From Candidatus Parcubacteria bacterium (lineage in GTDB: Bacteria > Patescibacteriota > Minisyncoccia > Phycocordibacterales > Phycocordibacteraceae): a stretch of 13,120 nucleotides of DNA. Under the pieces are notes generated by a model. It was not told the origin of the DNA, did no database searches, and saw only the letters and a list, made by a program, of their open reading frames with translations. Positions 7,107 to 13,120 of this stretch are shown here, in pieces (the first letter of the stretch is position 1; each line of letters opens with the position of its first letter). Location of the stretch: the NCBI GenBank assembly GCA_027310925.1, contig DAICZX010000024.1, positions 1-13,120 of the forward strand, read 5' to 3'. The translations under genes and the position numbers were made by a program.

Positions 7107-9350
7107 ATGAGTCGAAAAAAAAAGAATGGTGGTAAACGAAACCGCGTACGCGAAAGAGAGGTAAAAGAATTTGATACCCTTATTCGCTACGCATCTGCCA
7201 TTGTCCTCCTTGCCGCTGGTGTCCTTTTCACACTCGCGATCTTCGGTGCGGCGGGACCGGCCGGTACTGTTGTTTTCACCACGAGTTATGCAATCGTTGG
7301 TATTGGCGCGTTCCTGCTGCCGCTTGCTCTGATTGCCGTAGGACTTTACGCTGGTTTCGGCCGACCGACACTCGCGCCCCTTACCGCTTCTGGTCTCCTC
7401 ATTATCGGCGCGTCTGTTCTTGCCTTCGCTGGACTTTTCCCCGACGCGCATTTTGGCGGTATCACCGGTATATGGGAAGGGAAAGCGCTCGACGGGTTCT
7501 TCGGTTTCTGGGGAGCGCTCGTGTTGCTCATTGCAACCATCGCCATTGGTTTCGCGATCGTGAGTGACATTGAAGCGCTCGCCGATCTCCTCGGTGAAAA
7601 TGTGTCATCTCTCTGGAAGAGAGTACGCTTGCGTAAGGGAAGAGAGGTCGAGGAGCCATTTTCTGAGGATATGGAGGCAGATGGAGTCGTCGGCGTTCCA
7701 GAAACTAACGATGATGACGAGTACGAAGAAGAGGAAGGCGAGAATGATGAAGCTGTTCCCGAGCGCGAGCCTACAGTAACGATATTCAATCGTACCGCCG
7801 GCTCTACTCGTACAGGTACGGGTATAGCAAATTTTGATGCCGAATATGATCCACCACCACTATCAATTCTTGGCGAGGATCGCGGCAAACCAGGTGTGGG
7901 CGATATCAAGGCGAACGCAAACATCATTAAACGCACCTTCCAAAACTTTGGCATCCATCTTGAAATGGATGAGGTTTCGGTTGGTCCAACTGTTACTCGC
8001 TACGCGGTGAAACCAGCCGAGGGCGTACGCCTCTCAAAGATAGTTTCGCTCGCAAACAATCTCGAACTCGCACTCGCTGCGCATCCCGTGCGCATTGAAG
8101 CACCAATACCGGGTAAATCACTCGTTGGCATCGAGGTTCCGAATACCGTGAAGGCAATGGTCGGTCTTGGCGGACTTCTCTCAACCCCAGAGTGGGAACA
8201 GAGCACGAAACCCCTCCTAGCTGCTCTCGGTCGGGATATCAGTGGCACACCACATTACGTCAATGTTTCGAAGATGCCACATGCCCTCGTCGCCGGCGCA
8301 ACCGGATCTGGAAAGAGTGTCGCCATTCATGCGCTCATTACCTCTCTCCTCTATAGAAATGGTCCGAACCAATTACGCTTCATCATGATTGACCCAAAGC
8401 GAGTTGAGCTTACCGCGTATAACGGCATTCCACACCTTCTCACACCAGTTATCACGGATCCGAAAAAGACTATATTTTCACTCAAATGGGCAGCTAAGGA
8501 AATGGACCGTCGATATAATATCCTTGAAACGGAACACGTGCGTGATATCAACTCATACCACACCACCGTTTATGAACTGGCAAAAAAGAAGCAACCTGCG
8601 GAGATGCCAGAAGCACTCCCTTATATCGTTATAGTCATCGATGAACTTGCGGATATCATGCACACTTATCCGCGTGAGCTTGAAGCCTCGATCGTTCGCC
8701 TTGCGCAAATGTCCCGTGCGGTCGGCATACATCTCATCCTTTCGACACAACGTCCATCGGTAAATGTCATCACTGGCCTTATTAAGGCAAACGTGCCGAC
8801 ACGCATGGCGCTTCAGGTTGCCTCCCAAATAGACTCCCGGACTATCCTCGACGGTGCGGGTGCGGAATCGCTTCTCGGAGCTGGTGATATGTTGTATCTC
8901 TCGAGCGATATGCAAAAACCGGTACGTATTCAAACGGCATTTATTAGTGAAGGAGAGGTAAAGAAGGTTGTGAGTTATATTAAGAGTCACAATGCAGGCG
9001 ATCTTTCAAGTATCGATTTTGGCGGGAGCAGCGCAAACTCAGGGACAGACTCAAGTGACGTAATCGGGCTTACAAACGGCGGTTTTGATGACGAGGATAT
9101 TGACGACGATTTGTACGAGGAGGCACGTACCGCGGTTGAAGAAGCCGGACGTGCCTCCACATCCTATCTACAACGCAAATTAAAAATTGGTTACTCGCGA
9201 GCGGCACGGCTCATGGACGTGCTTGAGGCACATGGTGTTATTGGGGCAGCTGATGGGTCGAAACCGCGCGAGGTGCTCACAAAGGGTGGAAACGGCGCTC
9301 CCGCTAGCACCGTCCCCGGACCTGAAGCAAAGGAGGAGGAGTCCTTTTAA
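7107..9350 (+). CDS. ftsK: DNA translocase FtsK/SpoIIIE family
   Basis: 747 residues, close to SpoIIIE and much shorter than E. coli FtsK because the long Pro/Gln-rich linker is absent. A basic N-terminus is followed by four membrane helices (about 27-49, 55-83, 90-112, 130-156). A strongly acidic linker comes next (about 185-225, rich in Glu/Asp). The motor is complete: alpha domain from about 265, Walker A GATGSGKS at 397-404, Walker B with Asp near 512 in VIVIDELAD, and the STQRPS and ANVPTRMALQV segments typical of the hexameric pump. The C-terminal gamma winged helix (about 670-735) that reads polar orienting sequences is present. It pumps DNA through the division septum and helps resolve chromosome ends. 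It is first in a cluster with the Ig-like protein and recA. The start at 7107 has no ribosome site but follows the extended -10 directly. Confidence 0.97.
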   Translation: MSRKKKNGGKRNRVREREVKEFDTLIRYASAIVLLAAGVLFTLAIFGAAGPAGTVVFTTSYAIVGIGAFLLPLALIAVGLYAGFGRPTLAPLTASGLLIIGASVLAFAGLFPDAHFGGITGIWEGKALDGFFGFWGALVLLIATIAIGFAIVSDIEALADLLGENVSSLWKRVRLRKGREVEEPFSEDMEADGVVGVPETNDDDEYEEEEGENDEAVPEREPTVTIFNRTAGSTRTGTGIANFDAEYDPPPLSILGEDRGKPGVGDIKANANIIKRTFQNFGIHLEMDEVSVGPTVTRYAVKPAEGVRLSKIVSLANNLELALAAHPVRIEAPIPGKSLVGIEVPNTVKAMVGLGGLLSTPEWEQSTKPLLAALGRDISGTPHYVNVSKMPHALVAGATGSGKSVAIHALITSLLYRNGPNQLRFIMIDPKRVELTAYNGIPHLLTPVITDPKKTIFSLKWAAKEMDRRYNILETEHVRDINSYHTTVYELAKKKQPAEMPEALPYIVIVIDELADIMHTYPRELEASIVRLAQMSRAVGIHLILSTQRPSVNVITGLIKANVPTRMALQVASQIDSRTILDGAGAESLLGAGDMLYLSSDMQKPVRIQTAFISEGEVKKVVSYIKSHNAGDLSSIDFGGSSANSGTDSSDVIGLTNGGFDDEDIDDDLYEEARTAVEEAGRASTSYLQRKLKIGYSRAARLMDVLEAHGVIGAADGSKPREVLTKGGNGAPASTVPGPEAKEEESF

Positions 9351-9359
9351 AGGTTATTT

Positions 9360-9683
9360 ATGCTCAAATATTTCATCGGCGCAATCCTTCTTGTGGTTAT
9401 TGGTTATGGTGGTATGGAGGCATTGCCGCTTATATCCGGTCCCTCAATTTCTGTCGTCTCTCCCAGAAATGACGAGACTTCTCAAAGCGGAATTGTCACT
9501 ATTGATGGAAAAGCATCACGCGCTGCGCAACTCACGCTTGACGGAACACCGATCCTATATGACCAGAATGGTAGCTTCTCGTCAACAGTTACTCTTCCTC
9601 GCGGAGGTTCTATACTTACCCTTGTAGCTACTGACCCCTTCGGGAAAAAAGTCGCTGTTACCCGTACTGTTTTCGTACCTTAA
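9360..9683 (+). CDS. small membrane-anchored Ig-like domain protein
   Basis: 107 residues: one N-terminal hydrophobic helix (2-25, including [17 protein letters not shown]) and a single beta-sandwich domain (about 30-107) with the pattern 'sP.n......v.i.G.a....l.ldg..i..d..G.f...v.L..G.....l.atD..G', resembling bacterial Ig-like / glucodextranase B-type domains. Role unknown. The extracytoplasmic domain next to ftsK may act at the septum, but that is inference from position. The gene starts 9 nt after ftsK; an AAAGG ribosome site (9349-9353) overlaps the ftsK stop, so it should be co-transcribed and coupled. It ends 14 nt before recA. Confidence 0.75.
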   Translation: MLKYFIGAILLVVIGYGGMEALPLISGPSISVVSPRNDETSQSGIVTIDGKASRAAQLTLDGTPILYDQNGSFSSTVTLPRGGSILTLVATDPFGKKVAVTRTVFVP

Positions 9684-9697
9684 CCAAACCACTTCAT

Positions 9698-10747
9698 ATG
9701 GCCTTCAAAAAAACAAAGAAAGAGAAAGTGCTTAAGACCGTCGCTGCGACGAGTACGGACAAAAGTGAGAAACAGAGATCTATCGAACAGGCTCTCAAGG
9801 ATATTCGCACCAAGTTTGGTGATGAGGCTATTACCACCTATGGTGCCGGTGCTCCACAAAGGATCCCTGTGATTTCGACAGGTTCCATTGGACTTGATGC
9901 AGCGCTTGGCGTAGGCGGCCTTCCCCGCGGGCGTATCATTGAGATATTCGGCCCCGAATCTTCGGGTAAAACAACGCTTGCACTCCATGTCATTGCGGAA
10001 GCACAAAAAGTTGGCGGCATTGCCGCATTCGTAGATGCCGAGCATGCACTTGACCCTGAATATGCGCGACGCATTGGGGTAAAGCTTCCTGAGCTTCTCA
10101 TATCGCAACCAGATACAGGCGAACAGGCACTTGATATCGTCGAGAGCCTAGTGCGGAGTGGGAATGTCGATGTCATTGTCATCGATTCGGTTGCCGCACT
10201 CACGCCAAGAGATGAGATCGAAGGAGAAATGGGCCAGCAGCATATGGGCAAACAAGCACGGCTTATGAGTCAGGCACTGCGCAAACTTACCGCCATTGCG
10301 GCACGCAGCAAAACAATTGTCATCTTCATCAATCAAATACGCATGCAAATAGGGGTTATGTTTGGCAATCCGGAAACGACACCGGGCGGCAAGGCACTTA
10401 AATTTTATACTTCTGTACGCCTCGACATTCGGCGCATTGCATCCATCAAAAAGGGTGATGAGGTGGTTGGTGGTCGCGTTCGTGTGAAAGTGGTGAAGAA
10501 TAAAGTCGCCGCGCCCTTTAAGACGACCGAATTTGATCTTCTTTATAATGAAGGGATCAGCCGAGAGGGTGAGCTTATCGCCCTTGGTGAGAAATATGAG
10601 CTTATTACGAAAAACGGTGCCTCGTATAAAATGGGAGAGACTTCGCTCGGTAAGGGCTATGACGCAACACGCACGTTCTTACGCGAGAATGCGCTTGTTT
10701 CGAAAGATCTTCTCAAACAGATACGGGAGAGACTTGCGCAAAGTTAG
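9698..10747 (+). CDS. recA: recombinase RecA
   Basis: 349 residues, normal RecA length. It forms ATP-dependent filaments on single-stranded DNA for homologous recombination and for SOS co-protease activity. Walker A GPESSGKT is at 85-92. The Walker B strand [12 protein letters not shown] has its Asp near 163. The L2/core region reads [21 protein letters not shown], and the C-terminal domain is complete up to RERLAQS. A Lys-rich N-terminal extension precedes the usual helix. Start ATG 9698 is 14 nt after the preceding gene with no Shine-Dalgarno. The stop TAG (10745-10747) overlaps the stop of the convergent membrane-protein gene, so there is no space for a terminator between them. No lexA-like gene or SOS box was noticed in the window. 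Confidence 0.98.
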   Translation: MAFKKTKKEKVLKTVAATSTDKSEKQRSIEQALKDIRTKFGDEAITTYGAGAPQRIPVISTGSIGLDAALGVGGLPRGRIIEIFGPESSGKTTLALHVIAEAQKVGGIAAFVDAEHALDPEYARRIGVKLPELLISQPDTGEQALDIVESLVRSGNVDVIVIDSVAALTPRDEIEGEMGQQHMGKQARLMSQALRKLTAIAARSKTIVIFINQIRMQIGVMFGNPETTPGGKALKFYTSVRLDIRRIASIKKGDEVVGGRVRVKVVKNKVAAPFKTTEFDLLYNEGISREGELIALGEKYELITKNGASYKMGETSLGKGYDATRTFLRENALVSKDLLKQIRERLAQS

Positions 10748-11073
10748 ATGTTTTTCGTGGCAAAAAAAGAAGTGGAGAGTGCACGAGTGAACTTGCGCAC
10801 GCTGTAGATAAGCGCGGCAAGTGCTAAAAGCAGAAGCGCCTGCACAATGAGGCGGGTGTGATCGAAGGCATCTACATAGAAATGTGGAAGATCAGCAGGA
10901 TTTTTAGGGGCATTTTGTAATACACGCGCGACCCATACTTCCCTTCCGACACCCCACAACGCAAAGATGAAAATGAGTACTGCGAGAGTACCACTCGATA
11001 TAAACGGCCGAAATATACGAATGAGGAAGACGCGCCGCATCACGACACGTTCAATATTCGACTGGTTATTCAT
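10744..11073 (-). CDS. small two-helix membrane protein downstream of sigma factor
   Basis: About 109 residues from the ATG at 11073: a basic N-terminus, a first membrane helix ([18 protein letters not shown]), a short loop (about 50-70, ending DAFDHTR), and a second helix ([18 protein letters not shown]) with a basic tail. Its start lies inside the last codons of the sigma factor (8-nt overlap, ATGAATAA), so translation is coupled. Anti-sigma factors are often encoded immediately downstream of ECF sigma genes as small membrane proteins, but no zinc (HXXXCXXC) or other anti-sigma domain is seen, so that role is only a suggestion. ATGs at 11088 or 11085 would lengthen it by four or five residues. 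The gene family feels familiar from CPR genomes, but I cannot name it. Confidence 0.7.
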   Translation of the reverse strand: MNNQSNIERVVMRRVFLIRIFRPFISSGTLAVLIFIFALWGVGREVWVARVLQNAPKNPADLPHFYVDAFDHTRLIVQALLLLALAALIYSVRKFTRALSTSFFATKNI

Positions 11074-11662
11074 AGTGTTGTTCATCATAAGATTTTTTGA
11101 AGAGTTTCTTCGCGCGGTGAATACGCGTCTTAACGGCAGAAACTGAGAGATGCTCTGCGGTTGCAATTTCTTCCTGGGTCTTTCCCTCGATAAATTGTAA
11201 CCTTAGGATCTTTGCAGCGGTTTCAGGAAGCTTCGCAAGCGCAGCGATGACTTCATTCCGTATCGACAGATCTTCAAGAAATTCTGCTCGTGTATCCGGC
11301 AATGATTCGTAATGTTCCGGAAGAATATCAGAACGCCTTCCCCGTTCGACGCTTTGTACACGGTATTTTGTGTATGCAACACGATTCAAGATGGTATACG
11401 CCCATGAAGAAAAGTTGGCGCCCTCCTGAGCGTGATATTTGTCCGCATAGAGGTACATCTTGGTAAAAGCATCCTGCACTACCTCCTCGGCATCCTCAGG
11501 GCTCTTCAGAATTGTTCGTGCACGGCGCAACAGGGGCGCCTCATACCGGCGAACGATGACGGCAAAGAGTCCGGGTTCCTTATGTGACCGCGCAAGAACC
11601 TCGGCGTCCGTAAGCACGCTGATGTCCTCTGTGGTTGAAAAACTCATGATGTTCTGTATCAT
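11066..11662 (-). CDS. RNA polymerase sigma factor, ECF / sigma-70 family
   Basis: About 198 residues with this start, the usual ECF size. Region 2 (about 33-105) is clear: LFAVIVRRYEAPLLRRARTI, then SPEDAEEVVQDAFTKMY as the core-binding 2.2 segment, and NFSSWAYTILNRVAYTKYR as the -10 recognition helix. Region 4 (about 140-195) shows LPETAAKILRLQFIEGKTQEEIA and the helix-turn-helix SVSAVKTRIHRAKKLFKKS for -35 binding. No regions 1 or 3. It directs core polymerase to a special set of promoters, commonly for envelope stress. Possible starts are 11704, 11662 and 11647. 11704 lies upstream of a palindromic -10 (11693-11700), which makes the shorter ones more likely, and none has a convincing ribosome site. 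It is followed by the overlapping membrane-protein gene and is divergent from efp. Confidence 0.9.
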   Translation of the reverse strand: MIQNIMSFSTTEDISVLTDAEVLARSHKEPGLFAVIVRRYEAPLLRRARTILKSPEDAEEVVQDAFTKMYLYADKYHAQEGANFSSWAYTILNRVAYTKYRVQSVERGRRSDILPEHYESLPDTRAEFLEDLSIRNEVIAALAKLPETAAKILRLQFIEGKTQEEIATAEHLSVSAVKTRIHRAKKLFKKSYDEQHYE

Positions 11663-11691
11663 ACTCTTATCCGCTTTAGGCGGCACTTTTT

Positions 11692-11700
11692 TGTTATAAC
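11692..11700 (+). promoter_or_regulatory. extended -10 promoter of efp, with symmetric core
   Basis: TGT TATAAC is a TGn-extended -10 (five of six). The predicted start is about 11707, giving a 23-nt leader without a Shine-Dalgarno before the efp ATG at 11730. The core GTTATAAC (11693-11700) is palindromic, so the same bases present TATAAC to the minus strand and could also start the sigma transcript near 11686. Confidence 0.4.
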
Positions 11701-11729
11701 CCATTTTATCAAGAAATAGTTTCAACACT

Positions 11730-12305
11730 ATGGCCGTACTTTCCTACAACGAAATCCTACCCAAGACCATCATCAATTACAATGGCGAGCCCTATGAGGT
11801 GCTTTCATCACATATTTTCCGTATGCAGATGCGAAAGCCGGTGAATCAGACCAAACTTCGCCATCTTGTCTCCGGTAAAGTCATCGAGATCTCCTTTCAT
11901 CAGAATGAAACAATGACTGAGGCCGACGTTGAGAACATGCTGGCGCAGTATCTTTACACAAACCGCGGTGAAAGCTGGTTTGCTGAAGTCGGCAATCCAA
12001 AAAATCGTTTTTCCTTCCCTGAAGGAGGGGTACATGATAAGGTACAATGGCTTGTACAAAATGCACCAGTCGAAGTACTAACCTATGAGGGGAAGCCCAT
12101 GACGATTAAGATCCCCGTGAAAGTTGAGCTTGAGATAAAAGATGCACCGCCTGCAGTAAAAGGAAACACCGTATCTGGCGGCAGCAAGATAGCCACCCTT
12201 ATTACCGGCGCGAAAATAAACGTGCCACTCTTTATCAATACGGGTGATATCGTTCGCATCAACACTGATTCAGGCGAGTATACGGAACGTGTTGAGAAGG
12301 CGTAA
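11730..12305 (+). CDS. efp: elongation factor P with atypical tip loop
   Basis: 191 residues, standard EF-P length, three beta-barrel domains (about 1-64, 67-127, 130-191). It rescues ribosomes stalled at polyproline by entering the E site. Domain III is orthodox: the KIATLITGAKINVPLFI segment and the terminal NTDSGEYTERV match the family signature. Domain I aligns to E. coli EF-P with no gap from GEPY (19-22) to KLR (42-44). The tip loop, KPGKGQA in E. coli with the modified Lys34, reads RMQMRKP here: position 34 is Met, followed by Arg35 and Lys36. The usual beta-lysylation or related Lys modification at 34 is therefore impossible. I recall similar loops in other Parcubacteria EF-Ps, so this is likely a lineage form and not damage. 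It is divergent from the sigma factor and has no ribosome site upstream. Confidence 0.95.
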   Translation: MAVLSYNEILPKTIINYNGEPYEVLSSHIFRMQMRKPVNQTKLRHLVSGKVIEISFHQNETMTEADVENMLAQYLYTNRGESWFAEVGNPKNRFSFPEGGVHDKVQWLVQNAPVEVLTYEGKPMTIKIPVKVELEIKDAPPAVKGNTVSGGSKIATLITGAKINVPLFINTGDIVRINTDSGEYTERVEKA

Positions 12306-12619
12306 CCAGAAAATCTGTTACAGACATCTCTTACTTGTCTAAGAAATCGGGTTAGTTTGAGAATTTAAAGGTTGAAGGAATTTTCCCATAGGTTGCGGCG
12401 ACACTTGGATCAGCAGTTTCTCTATAATCCTCGATATATAGAGTCTCACACTTTCCCCACTATTACGGGTCGCCTAACAATAGGCACAAATTCATCGCAA
12501 ACGGCACCGTGACGCACAATTGTATTTATACGTGGCGAGGTATCCAAATATTCTTAGTTCACAAAAGGATTATACCGATCTCAATGATAATGAGAGGGCT
12601 ACATCTAGAGATGGTCCAG
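12306..12619. other. non-coding interval between efp and rpsR with weak pairing
   Basis: No convincing gene, tRNA or T-rich terminator is seen. It holds GGCGAC (12397-12402) complementary to GTCGCC (12469-12474). Between them is a 7-bp hairpin, CTCTATA/TATAGAG (12420-12426 with 12437-12443). A GCCTA-ACAA-TAGGC hairpin (12472-12485) competes with the outer pairing. efp and rpsR converge on this interval, so it carries both 3' ends; a rho-independent terminator for either is not obvious. Confidence 0.4.
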
Positions 12620-12826
12620 TTACGCTGCGATGTAAGGAAGAAGCGCCATATAACGGGCGCGTTTAACAGCCTGTACAATCTCACGCTGTTTACCGGCCGG
12701 AACTCCTGTGCGCTTCTTTGAAAGAAGCTTCGCGTGCGGATTCATAAACTGTTTCAGATACCCACTGTCTTTGTAGTCTATGAATTTCTTTATCTCGATT
12801 TCTTCACGTTTCGCTTGGTATGCCAT
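12620..12826 (-). CDS. rpsR: 30S ribosomal protein bS18
   Basis: 68 residues, slightly short for bS18. It binds the platform of the small subunit with bS6. The family core is clear: IDYKDSGYLKQFMNPHAKLLSKKR in two parts, TGVPAGKQREIVQAVKRAR and the terminal RYMALLPYI. The N-terminal cysteine-containing segment found in many bS18 proteins is absent (start MAYQAKREEIEIKK). It lies 10 nt after the ssb frame on the same strand, which is the classic rpsF-ssb-rpsR order; rpsF would lie beyond the right edge. No Shine-Dalgarno is visible. Confidence 0.95.
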   Translation of the reverse strand: MAYQAKREEIEIKKFIDYKDSGYLKQFMNPHAKLLSKKRTGVPAGKQREIVQAVKRARYMALLPYIAA

Positions 12827-12836
12827 ACTTAATAAG

Positions 12837-13120
12837 TTAAAAAGGTATATCTTCTGGATTAATTTCCTCGTCTGGATACTTTATTTCACTACCATCCTTC
12901 TCTCCACCATCGTTCGACACCACATCACCGCGAGATACGCCACCACCTTCTGACGCGGAGCCTCCTTTGCCACCATCACCGAATTGAAAATTCTCCACGA
13001 CAACCTCAGTACTATATTTTTTCTGTCCTTCACTTTCCCACTAGCGAGTCTGGATGCGCCCCTCGACGAAAAGCGGGCGACCTTTCTTCATGTATTGCGC
13101 GATGACTTCCGCCGTGCGAC
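12837..13120 (-). pseudogene. ssb: single-stranded DNA-binding protein, interrupted by in-frame TAG (5' end beyond window)
   Basis: 94 codons of the ssb frame lie in the window, counting the final stop. Upstream of the lesion: RTAEVIAQYMKKGRPLFVEG, then RIQTR, the late OB-fold strands. Then a TAG (13041-13043) stands where the family usually has Ser or Lys, and the same frame continues perfectly with WESEGQKKYSTEVVVENFQF, a Gly/Ser/Asp-rich linker, and the acidic tip PEDIPF that recruits partner proteins, ending at TAA (12837-12839). Gene position in the ssb-rpsR operon is correct. Truncation at TAG would remove part of the OB fold and the tip, so the product could hardly work. ssb is essential, so a sequencing or assembly error, a recent mutation with a second copy elsewhere, or suppression must be considered. 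Identity is very sure; the broken state is less so. Confidence 0.8.

Noticed and set aside
8553..8990. 145-codon minus-strand frame inside ftsK
   Set aside because: Antisense to the conserved motor domain of ftsK, with no promoter or ribosome site and protein composition typical of a shadow frame.
11671..11692. CCGC-TTTAG-GCGG hairpin followed by six T on the plus strand, looking like a terminator
   Set aside because: The stem is only 4 bp, and no plus-strand gene reads into it: recA is more than 900 bp upstream with two opposing genes between. It lies just before the efp -10 element.
10745..13043. Genome-wide recoding of TAG (or TGA as in Gracilibacteria)
   Set aside because: recA and the surface protein end properly at TAG, and no gene here needs TGA as a sense codon. 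Only the ssb TAG is out of place.
1..13120. CRISPR arrays, tRNA genes, insertion sequences
   Set aside because: No regularly spaced direct repeats, no tRNA T-loop/acceptor pairs and no transposase-like frames were found by reading both strands.

Overview
The window looks like part of a Candidate Phyla Radiation (Patescibacteria) genome, most likely the Parcubacteria group. The evidence is a set of features seen together: compact genes, a short ftsK / Ig-like membrane protein / recA cluster, a large secreted peptidoglycan-binding surface protein built from degenerate Ig-like modules, an O-antigen-ligase-type polymerase beside a TPR protein, and an EF-P with a non-canonical tip loop. This is inferred from protein character, not from a phylogenetic marker comparison. 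The standard genetic code fits every intact gene, and TAG and TAA both serve as stops.

Layout, left to right. Minus strand 1-5828 is an envelope block. A giant surface protein (2454-5828) is followed by a near-perfect hairpin terminator (2318-2351), then a membrane-anchored TPR protein and an O-antigen ligase/polymerase that overlap as TAATG. The ligase runs off the left edge. Between the surface protein and the next minus-strand gene lies a non-coding stretch of about 390 bp (5829-6221). It holds a good promoter (TTGACT-17-TACTAT with a TGn extension) firing leftward. The predicted transcript would start at the first base of a helix that closes about 246 nt of foldable RNA. I regard this as the most interesting item: an unidentified small RNA or a long structured leader of the surface-protein mRNA.

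A DeoR-like winged-helix protein (6222-7007, minus) is divergent from the plus-strand cluster ftsK (7107) - Ig-like membrane protein (9360) - recA (9698), a chromosome-segregation and recombination unit. recA converges on, and overlaps at its stop codon, a small two-helix membrane protein. The membrane-protein gene overlaps by 8 nt an ECF-type sigma factor upstream of it, so the pair may be a sigma/anti-sigma-like unit. Divergent from sigma is efp (11730-12305). Its domain I aligns without gaps to E. coli EF-P, but the modified lysine position is methionine. After about 310 bp of non-coding sequence comes the tail of a probable rpsF-ssb-rpsR operon on the minus strand. rpsR is intact. The ssb reading frame is good on both sides of an in-frame TAG, so it is either a nonsense mutation, a sequencing or assembly error, or a readthrough event.

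Several promoters share a pattern: a TGn-extended -10 or strong -10 with its predicted start only 2-7 nt before the ATG (TPR gene, DeoR-like gene, ftsK) and no Shine-Dalgarno. This suggests leaderless or near-leaderless mRNAs for first genes, while some downstream genes have SD sites.
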